A stretch of DNA of 64,000 bases from Oscheius dolichura (GCA_932521035.1 OW051497.1:4340001-4404000); one strand, 5' to 3'; numbered from the stretch's first letter, positions 1 through 12,644 are shown. Program-made: numbers and translations. The notes: a model not told the origin generated them from the sequence alone.

Positions 1-875
1 TACCCGCCAGGTGATCTCTGTTTCCCCTGAGCTCAATAGCATATGCCATCTGGTGAACTAGTGGTCAAGAGACCTCAGTTGTACGCAATTGTGGGAGGGG
101 TTTAAAGGACTGGCCGAGAATCAGCGCATTACAAACCAGATGCGCTCGAATATACAAACAATTTCACTTTTATTGTTATTAGTTCCTTCTATATTTCAAC
201 TTCAATTGAACCGCTTACATCAAGATATAAGGTAATTCGGTTCATTAGATAAATGGATGCGCTTAGGGGGCAGCAAAAGTACGTAAGATTGCGTCCAGCC
301 GTTGGCCATTACAACTTGATCAGTTGAAAGGCTCTCACTTTCTTTTTTCCTTTTCGTACAACACTGTTCTATTCAGAGAAAATTCTTTTAAACTCTTAAC
401 TTTAAGACAGACAAGATCAAAAGTCATTCTGCTCCGAAGAAGATAAAAACGCGCGAGTTTAGAGGGGTGAAAGGGCTGTGAAGCAGGTTAGTTATATTGT
501 TGTTGATGATATGATTGTTTTGACACTGTTCTCATGGCATTATTCATTCATCTTCAAATATTTAACAAATATTAATAAATAGATTGCGAAATAGCAGAAA
601 AATAAATAAGTGAAAATGGGGACCTCTATCGAAAGCAAGGGAAGGCAACAGATTAAGTAACACGGGACAGGTTTTAACGGTAAGGTAAAAAGTTTTGAAG
701 TATAGCATGTGACTATTTGAGGGCAATAGTCAATTGCGGAAGGAAGAGACTGCTTTTTGAGAACGCGAACCAGTATCTTGGAGAGATGAGTCCTGTTCTC
801 GGGTGGACATTGAAGAATTAGAGGTTGTTTTCTATAGCGGAACACAGACTGACAGGCGGTGACTGCGTCCTCACT
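1..875. other. No gene recognised (left edge)
   Basis: This stretch lies downstream of the minus-strand sugar transporter and probably holds its 3' UTR. A 101-codon minus-strand open frame at 540-845 shows no family signature, no splice partners and no convincing signal peptide, so I do not call it. I see no RNA gene. Confidence 0.5.
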
Positions 876-2507
876 TCACAAGGCAATTCCTTTCGTGGGC
901 TTTACCATCAGTAGACCGCTTTTACTGTTGCTTCCTAGCTTGCTGAACTCGAATGGAGTGATCTGGGCCTTGTACGGGTAGAGGGTGTACATTATTATGG
1001 ATATAATGACAAGCCCGGATCCGAGGGTGAAGAAGAAACCTGGAACGAAGTCGAAAAGAAGCCAGGACCCAACCGCTGCCCCGACGATAGCCATACTCTG
1101 TAAAGATTGCTTTGAATACAGCCTAAGACTGCTTACCTGTGCATAGGCTTTTAGGATGTTATCGGCATACTTGATGACAATCGAAATAAGAAGTCCTCCA
1201 ACGGAATTTGTCACCGTCAAACAAATAACAAGAAAATCCCAACCACGGAACATTCCTTCTAAATCTCATTTATAAAAAGAAGGCAGTCCAAGGCTCGGCA
1301 GGCAAAAAAGTTCTCGTCCCTCTAACCCTCGAACATCAAGAAGCGCATGAAAACATTTGTGTACACTTTGGCGCATTGTTCCTATGACCCCCGATGACTG
1401 GATTCCGGTAGGAGACCTCCGAGTTGGATGCCCACCCTGACCGGACACCGAACCATCCGGCCCTTGTGCACAATTCTTTGAGGTGTCGGCTCTCCTTTTT
1501 TGCACATGTTTGCTGTTCTGGGAATGTGTTCTGACTCACGGCTTTGAATCGTCTCCCAGTCGTAGAACCACATAGACAAAAAGGAGATCGGCAGTCCGAG
1601 AACAGCCAGCCGAATGTTTTGCATCCATACAGAGACTTCGCTCTGTTTCAAGACTTTTTCCAGGTAGACACCTACAAATGCGATAAAAATAGGGACGACT
1701 GAGCAGACCTGCAAAAGCAGAAGTAAAACACATGGTTATGACACTGAGAAATCCTAAAAGCGGTCGCTGAATCACTTCGTTGTTGGCTGCAGGAGGAGAA
1801 TAAACCAACTGGACATCAATAACGCCTTAATTTAAGAATGGAATGATCTATAAAAGTGATACCAATAACCAACAAGGCCAGAGCAATCCATTGTTTATAG
1901 GATAGCCTCTTTCCCAAAACAACGTACATCAAAAGAGCTGTCGTGAATATCTTCATCTGATAAGCGATCTGAAACGTTCTATGCTTCAACCCCGCTGCAT
2001 ATGGTAATGCTCTCTGCCCGACGTAAACAAATATAACCAGAAAACTTAGGTGCAAACAGTGATGTCGAGACCAACTCACACAAAAAGTCGTGGCTTCCAA
2101 ATGACTCAATGCAATGTAGTACAGATTATTTTGAAGAGTGTAGATCAACGCCGGAAGGCAGATTTTAGCTGTTTCGGTCATATTATCGTATACAGCTGAC
2201 TTTAATTCTTCAAAAAATCTGTAAGGATAATTCGGTTCCCAGCATATAGACGGTATCTCTTACTTCACAACGGAGCGAGAGTTATATATAATGATAGCCG
2301 AGCACACGACTAGTTTTATAATCTCCATCATAAATACATTAACCGTAGTTAGGAAGACCTTGTCCTCCGTCTGGTATCTCGTATATCTGGCCATCAAAGG
2401 CATGCTGAACAAAGGCGAGATGCAATAAAAAGAAGGTTTCCCCCATACCTGGCCTGCTGTAGGGTTAACAGTAAGAGTCCTCCATATTTAAAAGCAGAGT
2501 CACTCAT
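876..2507 (-). CDS. SLC35A-family nucleotide-sugar transporter
   Basis: A Golgi/ER membrane antiporter that carries UDP-sugars (UDP-galactose/UDP-GlcNAc type) into the lumen for glycosylation. Exons, 3' to 5' along the plus strand: 876-1097, 1137-1258, 1540-1671, 1709-1786, 1824-1968, 2080-2218, 2264-2404, 2449-2507; 345 residues, close to the family length. Family signatures are clear: LPALIYTLQNNLYYIALSHL, QIAYQMKIFTTALLMYVVLG, FAGVYLEKVLKQ and GGLLISIVIKYADNILKAYA, all standard for SLC35A1-A3-like transporters. Hydrophobic segments cover most of the protein. Introns are 37-45 bp except 1259-1539 and 1969-2079. The 39-bp intron 1098-1136 has no in-frame stop. The start (Met at 2507) gives the usual short cytosolic N-terminus. 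Substrate cannot be assigned from sequence alone. Confidence 0.92.
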
Positions 2508-3456
2508 TGTTTTAAATCAGTAGAATATAGAACAGGTATTTTAACCAAAAACGTGGCCGCACAAAAGGGCGAGGAGGATAGTTGACGATTTCAGAGATCC
2601 ATATCTAACAACCGGGTTTACGTCTGCACGAGAATGGAATTTTCTTGAGGTAGCGGTAGATACAGTTTGATCCCTCTCGCTATCTCTTATCCGTTTGTTG
2701 CACTGGCTATCATGGGGGGCCGCGTGTCGCCTCCTCTCCAGAACGCGCTCAAGAGGACCAAAAAATAAGCGCCCGAAGCGACTTGCTCAGGCTGAGACTA
2801 TAGAAGTGCTTTCCCAGCCTGACGAAATGTGCGATCCAGAAAAGGAAACGTCGAGATCGGATCGCTGAAAAACAGGGAGCTTGCAATTGCAGATGTAACG
2901 GAAGAAGACGTAAGGTTTACGCTTTCCCATTTGGAGAAAGTAGTCTTTCTTGTCCACTTGCAAGCAGAAGCAAGAGTGAACAGCAGGCTGAAAGGGAAAG
3001 GCCGAAGGATGCAATAGTTTTGTAGGATACTTCAGAGAGATACCAATTCTCGCGAGTGCTTGCACTCCTACAGCACTGAGTAGCCCTATCTAGAGCCAAA
3101 TGCCGGACACCGGCCATACCGAGATCCACACTCCAAAAATAAGCCACGTAAACTTGTTGACATTCTGAAAATAGCGCGAAACTTCATTTTGAACTACCAG
3201 GCTCTTCTCGCGAGCTGTCTCAGGTCCCAAAAGAGCCTCGTCCCAATTGGCCGAGTCTTGTTCATATCGTGACTCCCTGTCAAACCCTCCCTTATCCCTT
3301 ATCTCCCTTTCGTTCTCCTCTTTTTGTCTACTATTTCGAGCCCGTCTGCCTCGAGCTATTTGCGCGATTTTGAGCCCGCCTCCTCTCTTCTATATACTCA
3401 GTCCAGCGGGCGCGAGGTCAGCTCGGACACCGTCGGCACTACCGTATTCCAAATCC
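2508..3456. other. Divergent intergenic region, no gene seen
   Basis: Lies between the start of the sugar transporter (minus) and the start of a secreted-protein gene (plus), so it should hold both promoters. Short open frames on both strands around 2787-3147 overlap one another and show no family features. Confidence 0.5.
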
Positions 3457-6400
3457 ATGAGGCTTCTACTTCTGCTTCCAGCACTCCTCATTGGAGGAGT
3501 AGCTGCTAATGCCGGTAAGAACGTCAGAGTCCTATCTTCAGCTCTGTTTCTTCCCAATCGCTACCGTATCCAGTAACGCCCCGTTCTGTTGCTCTGCTTT
3601 TGAGCATCTCATTTGATTTTGAAGTTCTCTTTTCTGAGATTTTGTGAGTGTCTACCTTCCCAATTCCATATCTCAAAACGCATTTCTCGTCAAATTCTTT
3701 CATGTGTCCGATTTCTCGCCACAACGATTTCCGAAACGTGCTTCAAACTTTTTTAGCTAGCCTTTTAACAAAAAAAAACTTCGAATCAATGATCTAACGT
3801 GCGCAATTTGACTGTTTGGTCATCTCTCCTTTATCCATCGAAGGCTTCGATCTTGTTTGTGCTGATCCCGCAAGAGCCGCGCACGCCGAAAAAGACCCTT
3901 TGCTCTGGGAACACCTGAGCTTTCCACGGTGAATAAATGACCGCCCATGAAGTGCTTTTTCGGGGAGCGTTTTAACTGTTTTAAATTGCAAAAAGCGTTT
4001 TAGTGTTTCGAAGTAAAACAAGCGGGAATGCTGGCTCTCCTAGTTAGTTCAAAAACGGTCAGTTCAAATCCAAACATTGTAAGGCATCAAATGGGAGCAC
4101 ATTGAACCATTTTATTCTCGCGTCGTCTTTTCAGTATGAGTCCAATTACACCGAAACGATGATTTTCTTAGAGTTAATCACGTCTGGGACGTAGGTTCTG
4201 TGTTAGTCGCCCTAAACACTGATCGTTTCCTGCAAAATTCCACAAATTTCTGATCTCTGCGGTTATCCAGCAGAAGTTCAGGAGCCGCTGTCGAACGGCA
4301 CTGTACACATGTGTTTCTTCTGTTTGTCCATCACACGTAGTTTCATATGTCGCGAACACGCGCGCGCTGACCGCAAACAGACTCATACTGCGTCTGCTTG
4401 AGAGGAGCGTCACGCCGCTACTGATAAGGAGAAATGAGGATTTTCTGGAATTGGATACTTGTCATTGAGAGTTTCTCCTGTTTATACGGGAGCAATCTCC
4501 GCTTTTTGCGCGGCGAATCTTCCGGTACCGGCGGTGCTCACTAGCCGCATCGTTTCGTGTTAATCTTCTTAAGAGGCACGCGGCTTCTCACCTCCGCTGA
4601 CCACCACAGCCGGTTAAAAAACTACTCGAGGGGGAAAATGACTGCTCTCTAAAGTGTTTTTTCAGCATCCCGACAAGCAGCCGTTAACCGTGCCATTGAA
4701 CAGACCAAATCTAGGCAGAGTGCAGCTCAGACTCCGGCCAGAGCTGTGAACAACAAGCAAAACGTGAGTCCTTCAGTCTGAAGCATTCCCTCCGATTATA
4801 GCAAAGCCCTGGAAGAAATGAAATGCTTGACGTTGACAGGTTGAACAAGTTGATCAAGGCTCTTGACAAGACCTGGGTTCACCCGAGAACCGGCTCTAAA
4901 GATCCCGTCGGAAGTAACTTCCAGGTGGCTCCTTAGTTTTATGCATGTATTTATTTTCGCAGTACAAAAAAACGTGCGCTTCAATCTACAAGGCTCGTCA
5001 TGGAGCCTGTCAGCAGCTGGGATTCGGAGTGATGTGTTTCAATTATTGTCATGAGCGAGGTGAGCATCTTTTTCAGACACGAATATTTGCCTTAGGGGAA
5101 AAGCTGTCATTCCGCTGTCAGGATGCATCAGACGCAGCCTACTGTAGACAGTCTGGAACATTTGAGACATTCCTCGCTAAATATAGAAAAGACGCTTACA
5201 AGGCTAAGGCATACATCCACCAGGTTTCAGCTCTTTGACTGCTTATACCCTTCGGTGTCCCTTCAGATGCTGTCTAGATGCTTTGCTACGGCCATTTGCA
5301 ACACCCAGTCCGGTATCCTGAACTCGACCATTATCGATGAGGACGAAACCACCACTGAGCGCACAACAAAGGTAAGTCGCCTTCTTTGTTTCTATGCCCG
5401 CGTCCCAGTTGTGCTAGAAAAGTTTTGTTGGAGACGGTATGTTCTTGACGAGAATACCTTTGTTCAATACCTCTTTGGGTTTACGGCCCTCCCTATTCTT
5501 TTGCTGCTTAAGCCGTGGAGCACGTCTTTTTGTCGAAGCATGCTCTTTTGTTTCCCTGCAGGTCAATCGACTTCGTCTTCTGACGCGAGGCCCTAAAGTA
5601 AAGACCACCACAACTGAATCTCCTGTACCCGCAACTGAACAGCCAACCGAAGTGGAAGAAGTCGCGGAATCCCAGCCGACCACCACTACAAAACAGGTAC
5701 GGGCATGACTTATTCCGCTGTCTATCGCTTTCCGTTTATTTGCTGATCTCTGTCCCCTGCTATGTCATTTAGCTTTATGTGTGGTCACTATCCCTTTTTT
5801 TCAAGTATCCGCAAGATTTGCAGCCCACACCGATTGCAAACAAAAAGAGGGCATCCCCACGCCCTAAGATCACAAAGGCAACTGTAGCACCTATTGTTGA
5901 GGAAACCACAACCCCCAAGCCCAACATCTGGGACAAGTATGCTGCCTGCTTTTTGGTAGCTAACAGTAAAATTTAGATTCACCGTCGGACAAAAAGCCAA
6001 ACCAACCCCGAAGTATATTCCTTTCTGGCAAAGGCTGATTACTTCCACCTCCACAACGGTCAGGCCTACAAGTGCTGAAGTGTCGAGTGAATTAGAACAG
6101 GTAGTCTCATTATTCACTAATAAGCCTTACACTCTCGCTCAGCCTACCCCTGGTCCTGAAGAAGTCCCAGAAGCCGAAGATATCACGACAGAAGTGACAG
6201 AAGAACCTTCTGAAGAAACCACAATTCCAGTCAAAACGTGAGCATCCATTTCTAATAGGAAACAGGGCAAGATTCAGAACGGTCAAGGCAGTCAGATACA
6301 ACCCAGCTGAGAAGCATACATTCAAGCCACTCCCCGTGACGACTCCCCCTCCTCCCGGACCAGAGTTGGCTTTCCAAAAGCCTGGAGATGGAACAAGCGA

Positions 6401-6526
6401 ACAGGGTATTATTTCCCTTTTATAAATTTAATGAGCTGTTTCCTTACAGGACCCGGATTTTGGAACCGATTCCAGCCAAACCGCTGGTATCAGTCGATTC
6501 ACTACGTGACCAACACGGGCAAGTAA
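3457..6526 (+). CDS. Secreted Cys-rich protein with Thr/Pro/Glu-rich C-terminal half
   Basis: Not recognised; probably an extracellular matrix, cuticle or gland product. Exons 3457-3514, 4666-4763, 4802-4924, 4963-5059, 5096-5223, 5267-5371, 5562-5696, 5806-5936, 5977-6100, 6143-6237, 6278-6405, 6450-6526; 432 residues. Residues 1-19 are a clear signal peptide ([19 protein letters not shown]). Residues about 94-190 hold eight cysteines, with three Cys-x-x-Tyr/Phe-like spacings, suggesting four disulfides. The rest is rich in TTT, PTP and Glu runs such as [19 protein letters not shown], typical of O-glycosylated mucin-like stalks; the end is aromatic-rich ([11 protein letters not shown]). The 36-bp intron 5060-5095 has no in-frame stop, so retention would add 12 residues. 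The first intron (3515-4665) is 1.15 kb and pyrimidine-rich. The gene converges with gck-3. Confidence 0.8.
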
Positions 6527-7228
6527 ACGACTCAAAATCAAGGCACGGGTCTCCGCTCCTCGCGTAAAATCAAGGAGAGTATTCGCTATACACGTTGTAG
6601 TCTGACACCTTAGACGTTATTTATTTTTGTGCAACCAACTGCTCAATTCGTATACCACATTGGTCTTTCAGACTCCTTCTTTCTTTCCCTCATTTTTAGT
6701 GTATTCCATTCAAAAATTGAAATTTCTATTGTGATATGTGATACTTCGGGATGATAAATACTACTGTAAATTGTGTCCTCACTTTCTCTCAACAGTACAT
6801 CACATTGGTTTTTCGACCCCTTCAGGAAGATCAGGATGGGGCGATCAAGTTGTTGTCTATGACGACTTTTTTGTTTATCTATGAGGTCTATTCCACAAAA
6901 AAACGGGTCCATAACAAGTGGTTCTCGATAATACTGTTGACTCCTTGTTTCTTATGTTGAAATGAAAATATATGACCAGAAGATCTATTAAAATTTTTAT
7001 TTCAATTTTGTAGTCATGTATTTTTGACAAAAACCCATTCTGACAAAAAGGTTTGCTTGAGCAAAAGTATCTTTACAGGCAACATAAAAGTTATACAGCG
7101 AGATTTACGAGTGACCAATATACATGACAACTAACCGTCTAATTAGGATCAGTAACAAAGGATCTGTTGGGCAGCAAGGCAGGTGAGTGGATAAAGTACA
7201 TTGCAAGGCAAAAGCGATGTATTATACG
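6527..7228. other. Convergent 3' flank, no gene seen
   Basis: Region between two converging genes (secreted protein, plus; gck-3, minus). It is AT-rich and should contain both 3' UTRs. Open frames here are short and featureless. Confidence 0.5.
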
Positions 7229-8914
7229 TCAGTCGATAAGCGAGATTTGTGCGAACCCGGTCAACGTACGCTCGTCAGGGACCTGAAATATTGAGGATGG
7301 AAAGGAAACAAAAAGGAGGCATACCTCGTTGGCAGCAACGCCGGAGTTGAGAGCGAACGTCACTGATCGACGGTCGCTCCCCTGTTGGGCCAATTGGATA
7401 AGCTTCTGGAGGTTGGCGGCGACAATGACCAGGTCGTGGCAGTCGATGAGCTCGGCGCTGACCAGCTCGTGGGCAATGCCGTCGACTGTATCCGTTGAAG
7501 GTGTGTAGTCAAACTTGATGTCGTTCAGCTCACGTTGCTGATTCCTGACACGGAGAACCTGTGGTTTCATATGTGCAAAATATACGGAATACACCTACCA
7601 GGTTTAGGGTGACATCATCTCCGGGATTGATAGGGGCTACCGGAGTGGCGGAAGCCGTCGCCGTACCCACTTCCTGTTCCTCATCGCTGGATTCGCTCCC
7701 GGCGGGAGAATCGTATTCGAACTCCCAATTACCGTCCTTGTCTTTGCGAAGTTTTCCAGAAGCAACCTTCTTCGTCGGGTTGCCTGGATGTGATATGACT
7801 GGAACGGCCGAGAGATTCTCGATCAGTGTGTGAACGAGGTGCTTCTTGTCCTTGGACTTCTTAAAAAAGGAGTATTTGAGAAGTTCGGTAGCAGTAGGAC
7901 GCTTGGTAGGGTCTTTCTAAAAAGAAGTATTTTTCAAAGGAAACGTTAAACTATACCTGCAGGCAATCCTTGATGAGGGTGCGGAAAGACTTTCCATAGG
8001 CCTTGTACTGATCTTTTCGCTCAGCGTTTGTTTCCAAAGTGGGCGAATCGTTTTGGAGGGTTAGCATCAAGACCTTCATCGGGGGATACTTGTGATAAGG
8101 AGCCGTTCCAGTGGCCAGCTCAATGGCCAGGATTCCCAAACTCCAGATATCTGCCTTGTAGTCATAGCCTTGAACTTGCTCCATAACTTCGGGGGCCATC
8201 CAACAGGGAGTGCCGACAAATGTATGGCGCACTTTCTGAAAGTGATGTCATTGAAAACTGTTATTGCCTGCCGATGCACCTGGCGGGACAGATCGCCTCC
8301 AGAGGCCGCTAACCAACCAGAAACTCCGAAGTCAGCAATTTGGACTGTTCCATCGTCATTGAGGAGAATGTTTCCGGCTTTGATGTCACGATGGATTTGT
8401 CCGCTCTGGTGGAAGTACTCCAGCCCACGAAGAACCTCTCGAAGCACCGTGGCGATAGTGCTCTCGTCCAAGACTCCATACATAGCCTGCTCTTTTCCAA
8501 TAGCTTTGATCTTCCTCTTGAGGATGTCCAGCATAGAGCCACTGTTCAGAAGACGCATCACAACCCAAAGCTCCTCGCCAACGACGAAAGAAGTGAAATA
8601 GTTGACGACATTGGGGTGACTGCACTGTGACATGGCCTGAACGAATTTTTCAAAAATAGGGGAAAGACAACTAACCGATATTTCGTGGCTGAGTTCATCG
8701 ACAGAAGTCTGACACTTCTCCAGATTAATGCACTTTATGGCACACTTCTCACTACGAGGAACGCAGGTAGCCTGAGAGGGTATCTCTAGAAGATGTGTGG
8801 AGGTAGACTCACCCTGAACACAGTAGCGGTAGCTCCAATGCCGATAGATTCTCCCAGTTCATAAGATTGGCGGGTATTTGGCCATGGTTCCTTGGATTCC
8901 ACAGCTTCCGACAT
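7229..8914 (-). CDS. gck-3: GCK-3, SPAK/OSR1-type STE20 kinase
   Basis: Serine/threonine kinase activated by WNK and acting on cation-chloride cotransporters and ClC channels in volume control. Exons 7229-7282, 7325-7558, 7599-7916, 7957-8235, 8280-8636, 8676-8771, 8813-8914; 479 residues. The kinase domain fills roughly residues 15-300: glycine loop GIGATATVF, catalytic Lys47 in [19 protein letters not shown] with Asp150, [10 protein letters not shown] with Asp168, and activation loop [14 protein letters not shown] with Thr190 at the known WNK phosphosite. The C-terminal PF2/CCT domain ([17 protein letters not shown]...), which docks RFxV motifs, ends in ISLID. All catalytic residues are intact. 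The ATG follows the 3' splice site TTTTTACAG by one base, so the mRNA is probably trans-spliced. It lies 610 bp downstream of snx-6 on the same strand. Confidence 0.96.
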
Positions 8915-9524
8915 TCTGTAAAAAGAGTAGAAATACTTTAAAAAAAATAAACTGTAACATACGAATACGACTAGCTGCCTATATCAGGGGTTGGAAGGGT
9001 ATTACGAGTTAGCCGCTTGAACATGGTAAAAGACTGCCTGTTTATTGCTTTGGCAGATCCGATCGGGTAAGCACATCGAACCATATTTCGTAAGCTGATG
9101 CACAGTAAATCGATTTCAGAGCAGTTAAAAAGCGCATTGATCCCCTCAAAGAGGGAAAGGCAGGGAGGGCATGGGCCATCATGAAGGGAAGAAAGTAATA
9201 GAAGCAAAGATATTCTGGTGTATAAGACACCATCGAAATGAGCATAATTATGAAGGTGATAGTCTTTATTTTGATTATGAATGATTTTGGAATCACAGGT
9301 AAATTGTTCGCCCGGAAGAAGAGGATGGGGGGCATAAAGAGGACGGTGCATAATCGCATTTACATGACAATAGGCGGCGTCAAACCAAGTAAACGAGAAT
9401 AAATACAGCACACACACGGATTTTAAGGGCTAAAAAAATGGATGTGCTAAGAATAAATACTACCAGATGCAGAAAATACAGACCAGACAGAATATAATCA
9501 CAGACACGGCTTATGGCATATATG
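8915..9524. other. Spacer between snx-6 and gck-3
   Basis: Both flanking genes read on the minus strand. The stretch should contain the snx-6 3' UTR and the gck-3 outron or promoter. Overlapping open frames at 8971-9417 have no family features. Confidence 0.5.
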
Positions 9525-12500
9525 TTAGATCTCTTTGATCTTGGTCAATGACTCGTCCAACATCAGGATCTGTGCCTGAAATATGGAAGATCAGGATGAT
9601 TAAATTCTGGACAAAGCAATTCCCTAGTACCCGTAGCAACTCAAATCTTCTTCAGCTCATGGGGTGGACAGTTTATGAATAAGATTCGTAAATGATTAGA
9701 TAGCCGCTGCAAAGACGCAAAATTGCAAGATTGCCCAAGAGGCGAACACGCCTCTTCCCGTGTTTTCGGTTCGTGGACGTATAATTTTGCTTTTTTAAGA
9801 TCTTGTTTGGAACACGGTATCAACACATTAAATAAGAGGCTCTTTTGAAGTACGTTTCGACTGTTAGGAGAGCGTTAAAATGCAGTAGATCAAGAATAAC
9901 GACACCGAATTGAGGCAACGTATCGCTTTGAAGATAAATATCAACGTATACAGTTTCGCATTTAGGGCTAAATGGGCCGTAAAAATCATGGCAAAGATTA
10001 CAGGAAAAAGGGAATGTTGTCCAAGACAAGACCCACCTTAGCATGCTTGACTTCTAGGTCGACCAGGTCCTCGAGGTTCTTCTTGAATGCCAGCACACGA
10101 CGTTTCTTGAGGTCTTTTAGTTCCGTTTTGGCCAAGGCACTTATATCCTCGAACTTTTTGCATGCTTCCTGTTGCTCTTGCTCAGCCTGAATAATTCATA
10201 TAAAAGAAACCGAACGGGAAGTGTTGTACCTTGGGAATATCCTTGTTGCGACCGCGAGCGCGTTCCAGGTTTTTGTTGGCCGATTCGTAGTTGGCCAGAC
10301 ACCTCATACGCCGATACAGGAGATCCTGTAACATACGATATTGATCACAACGCAATGGTTCAGCTGATTCTGTTGAAAGCGCCTGGTCAAACAGAAGCAA
10401 AAAGCGCGATAAGGACGCAACCATTGAAATCGATGCACAGATCGACAGCAGCAGGGAACTCGCGCAGCGGTCTGTCTCTCTCTCTAGTGCATAGAGATCT
10501 TTCGGTCCAAGAAAGATAGAAGGAGCCGGAGATTTTAGGAGAAGACGATAACCGGATAGACATTTTAGTGTTGCAGTGGAGCGCGTGCGATAACCGGAAA
10601 CCAGCGGTAGACAAGTGGTTTGCGCTAAGCACTGACCAAAGAATACGTTTTCGTGTTTTTCTCTGCTATGGCAATGGCCTTCAGGAGAGAAACGACTTAC
10701 GTATTTAGTCTTTTGTGGAGTTCAAAATGATATCATTTCTAAACTGGGAGGCGACCATACCTTGGCTGCTTGGGTATCGCGAGTAAAGTACATCAGAGTA
10801 TCGGCCAGTTTTAATTCCTCGTCGTTGGCTGACCGTCCTTCAACTTTTTTCAACTTGAACAACGAATCCGCCGTGCGGGCGAGGGTCCTGGCGAGGACCT
10901 TATCCGGCTCTCCGCGAGCCATCCTCTCGAAGCTGTCTCCCAGCTTGGAGTACGTCTCAGAGACATCTAAAAGTCACAATAAGTGAAAGCAAGCGAATGG
11001 TGAATGCCGCTTTCCACCATGAAAAGCATAAAATAACAATGAACGCTCATTAATGAGGTGAAAAGCGAAAGCGATGTATGCATAGGGGCCGAGCGTTTCT
11101 TAGGTCACCTTGAGAGGACCTATCGATTCGTTTGAAGAGGGGTGAATGGATCATTCCTTACAGAAAAATAAGTCCCGTGCGATGGCGTACAAAACAGACC
11201 AAAGGTGGCAAAAGCGTGTTTACTGCCGAGGGTATTAGAAGAATTTCACTGATTCTGTTCAGCACCATGGTTGTAAACAAGAACACCCACTTTTTCGTAG
11301 ACGAACAACCCTCTCCGCCTTTGTAGCAGCCTCCTTGATGTGGCTGTTGTACTCCAGAAGATAACTCCGTTCTGTTTCGAAAAAATCGTCTACATCTTTC
11401 TAAACAGACACTCGGGTAAATGAGATTAGATTGCCTTAACCTGTCCAGAAAGGAGAACCTCGTCGGCGGATTGTGTAAAACGTTTCCAAAATGATTCAAC
11501 CACCTCTTTCTTGTTTTTGCCCCGCACAGAAAGCTAAAAATAACATGCTGTTAAATTGATAACGTTGAAACTCACGTCGTCCTCGTACTGAAGGAAGATC
11601 TTAAAGTTCTGATCATGACGGAAGACCGGATGGGCAGCAATCCGTTGGAGGAAGACCTCATGCATGGCGACAGTCTTCTTAAACTGAGCAAGATATTCTC
11701 TGAGATTGAAAAATGACAAGATTAATGAAAGTGACCAACTGTTCCAGTTCCTGCTTCATTTTTATAAATTCCTCTTTGGTCATCGTTGCTTCTCCTTCTC
11801 CTAGTTTTTGTAGTTTTTCCCGTGATGATTCAAAATCTGGCTTTGGTGGTACTGGAGGTATCTACAAAAAAATTGTGAGGCCCTCTCAAAACAATAGATA
11901 AAACTTACAATGAACCCAGCATAGTTTTCGTTTTCATCAAGAACTCCATGTAGCCACATGAACTCCTCGTGTTCCCGGACCACAGATGTTTCCTCCTTCA
12001 TTCCAGCGAGGCCCGTGCGGGTATGAACAGTGTATTTGACCTGGAATAAGAAGAGATAGGTAAATTTACAGTTAGCCCTACCTTATCCCTCTCGGACAGA
12101 GCATCGGAGATGTCGACATGGATGGCGCTCTCATTGTCAAGGTCAACATTAATTTCTTCAGTTCGGTGCTGAAAAAAAAGGAAATATTACTGAATCAATT
12201 CAAACCATGGCGAAATGTAGGAAACGCTGACTGCCCGATGTGAATCGACAATAATCGATTTATTTTCAACGTGCCTGATAAGGAGACGCCAAGTTCTTCA
12301 GCTAACAACAGGCTGCACTGCTTATTCAAAACTTTCTTTCCTTTTTACTCAGCCTTCGTAAATTCCACCATATATTAACATAGCGCATCAAACAATGCAA
12401 AGAGCAAAAACTAAAACAGAAAACAACCTACAGTTCGATGATCATTGCCGCTGACGTCATTGTAGTCATCTCTAGAAGAACCATTGATATCAATATCTGA

Positions 12501-12644
12501 ATTGAATGTGATGTTTATGGTGGGTGGAATGAGACTACCTATGGTCGCCGGAGGAGTGGTCACAGGACTTCGCGGAGCAACCGGTGTTGGCGGGCTGTTG
12601 TCCCGCTGAGCCAGTGGATTATCAAAAATGGTCTCGCCATCCAT
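9525..12644 (-). CDS. snx-6: SNX-6, PX-BAR sorting nexin (SNX5/6/32 type)
   Basis: Membrane-bending subunit of the retromer/ESCPE-1 coat on endosomes, pairing with SNX-1/2. Exons 9525-9575, 10037-10186, 10230-10325, 10761-10966, 11291-11399, 11441-11533, 11576-11699, 11740-11861, 11909-12040, 12082-12168, 12432-12644; 460 residues, slightly longer than the mammalian protein because of a Ser/Pro/Thr-rich N-terminus. The PX domain spans about residues 72-225 ([52 protein letters not shown]), followed by the linker [18 protein letters not shown] and a BAR domain ([40 protein letters not shown]). The end of exon 1 (DHRT) and the start of exon 2 (HRTE) repeat the same three residues, so the splice choice there could vary. 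Several introns (9576-10036, 10326-10760, 10967-11290) are 320-460 bp. Confidence 0.95.

Noticed and set aside
540..845. 101-codon minus-strand open frame with hydrophobic end
   Set aside because: The hydrophobicity comes from T-rich DNA; no splice partner or conserved residues.
4040..4080. tRNA B-box-like GTTCAAATCC
   Set aside because: No matching A box or acceptor stem at the right distance; it lies within an intron.
5123..5596. 157-codon plus open frame inside the secreted-protein gene
   Set aside because: Out of frame with the verified exons and reads through two introns with good GT-AG ends.
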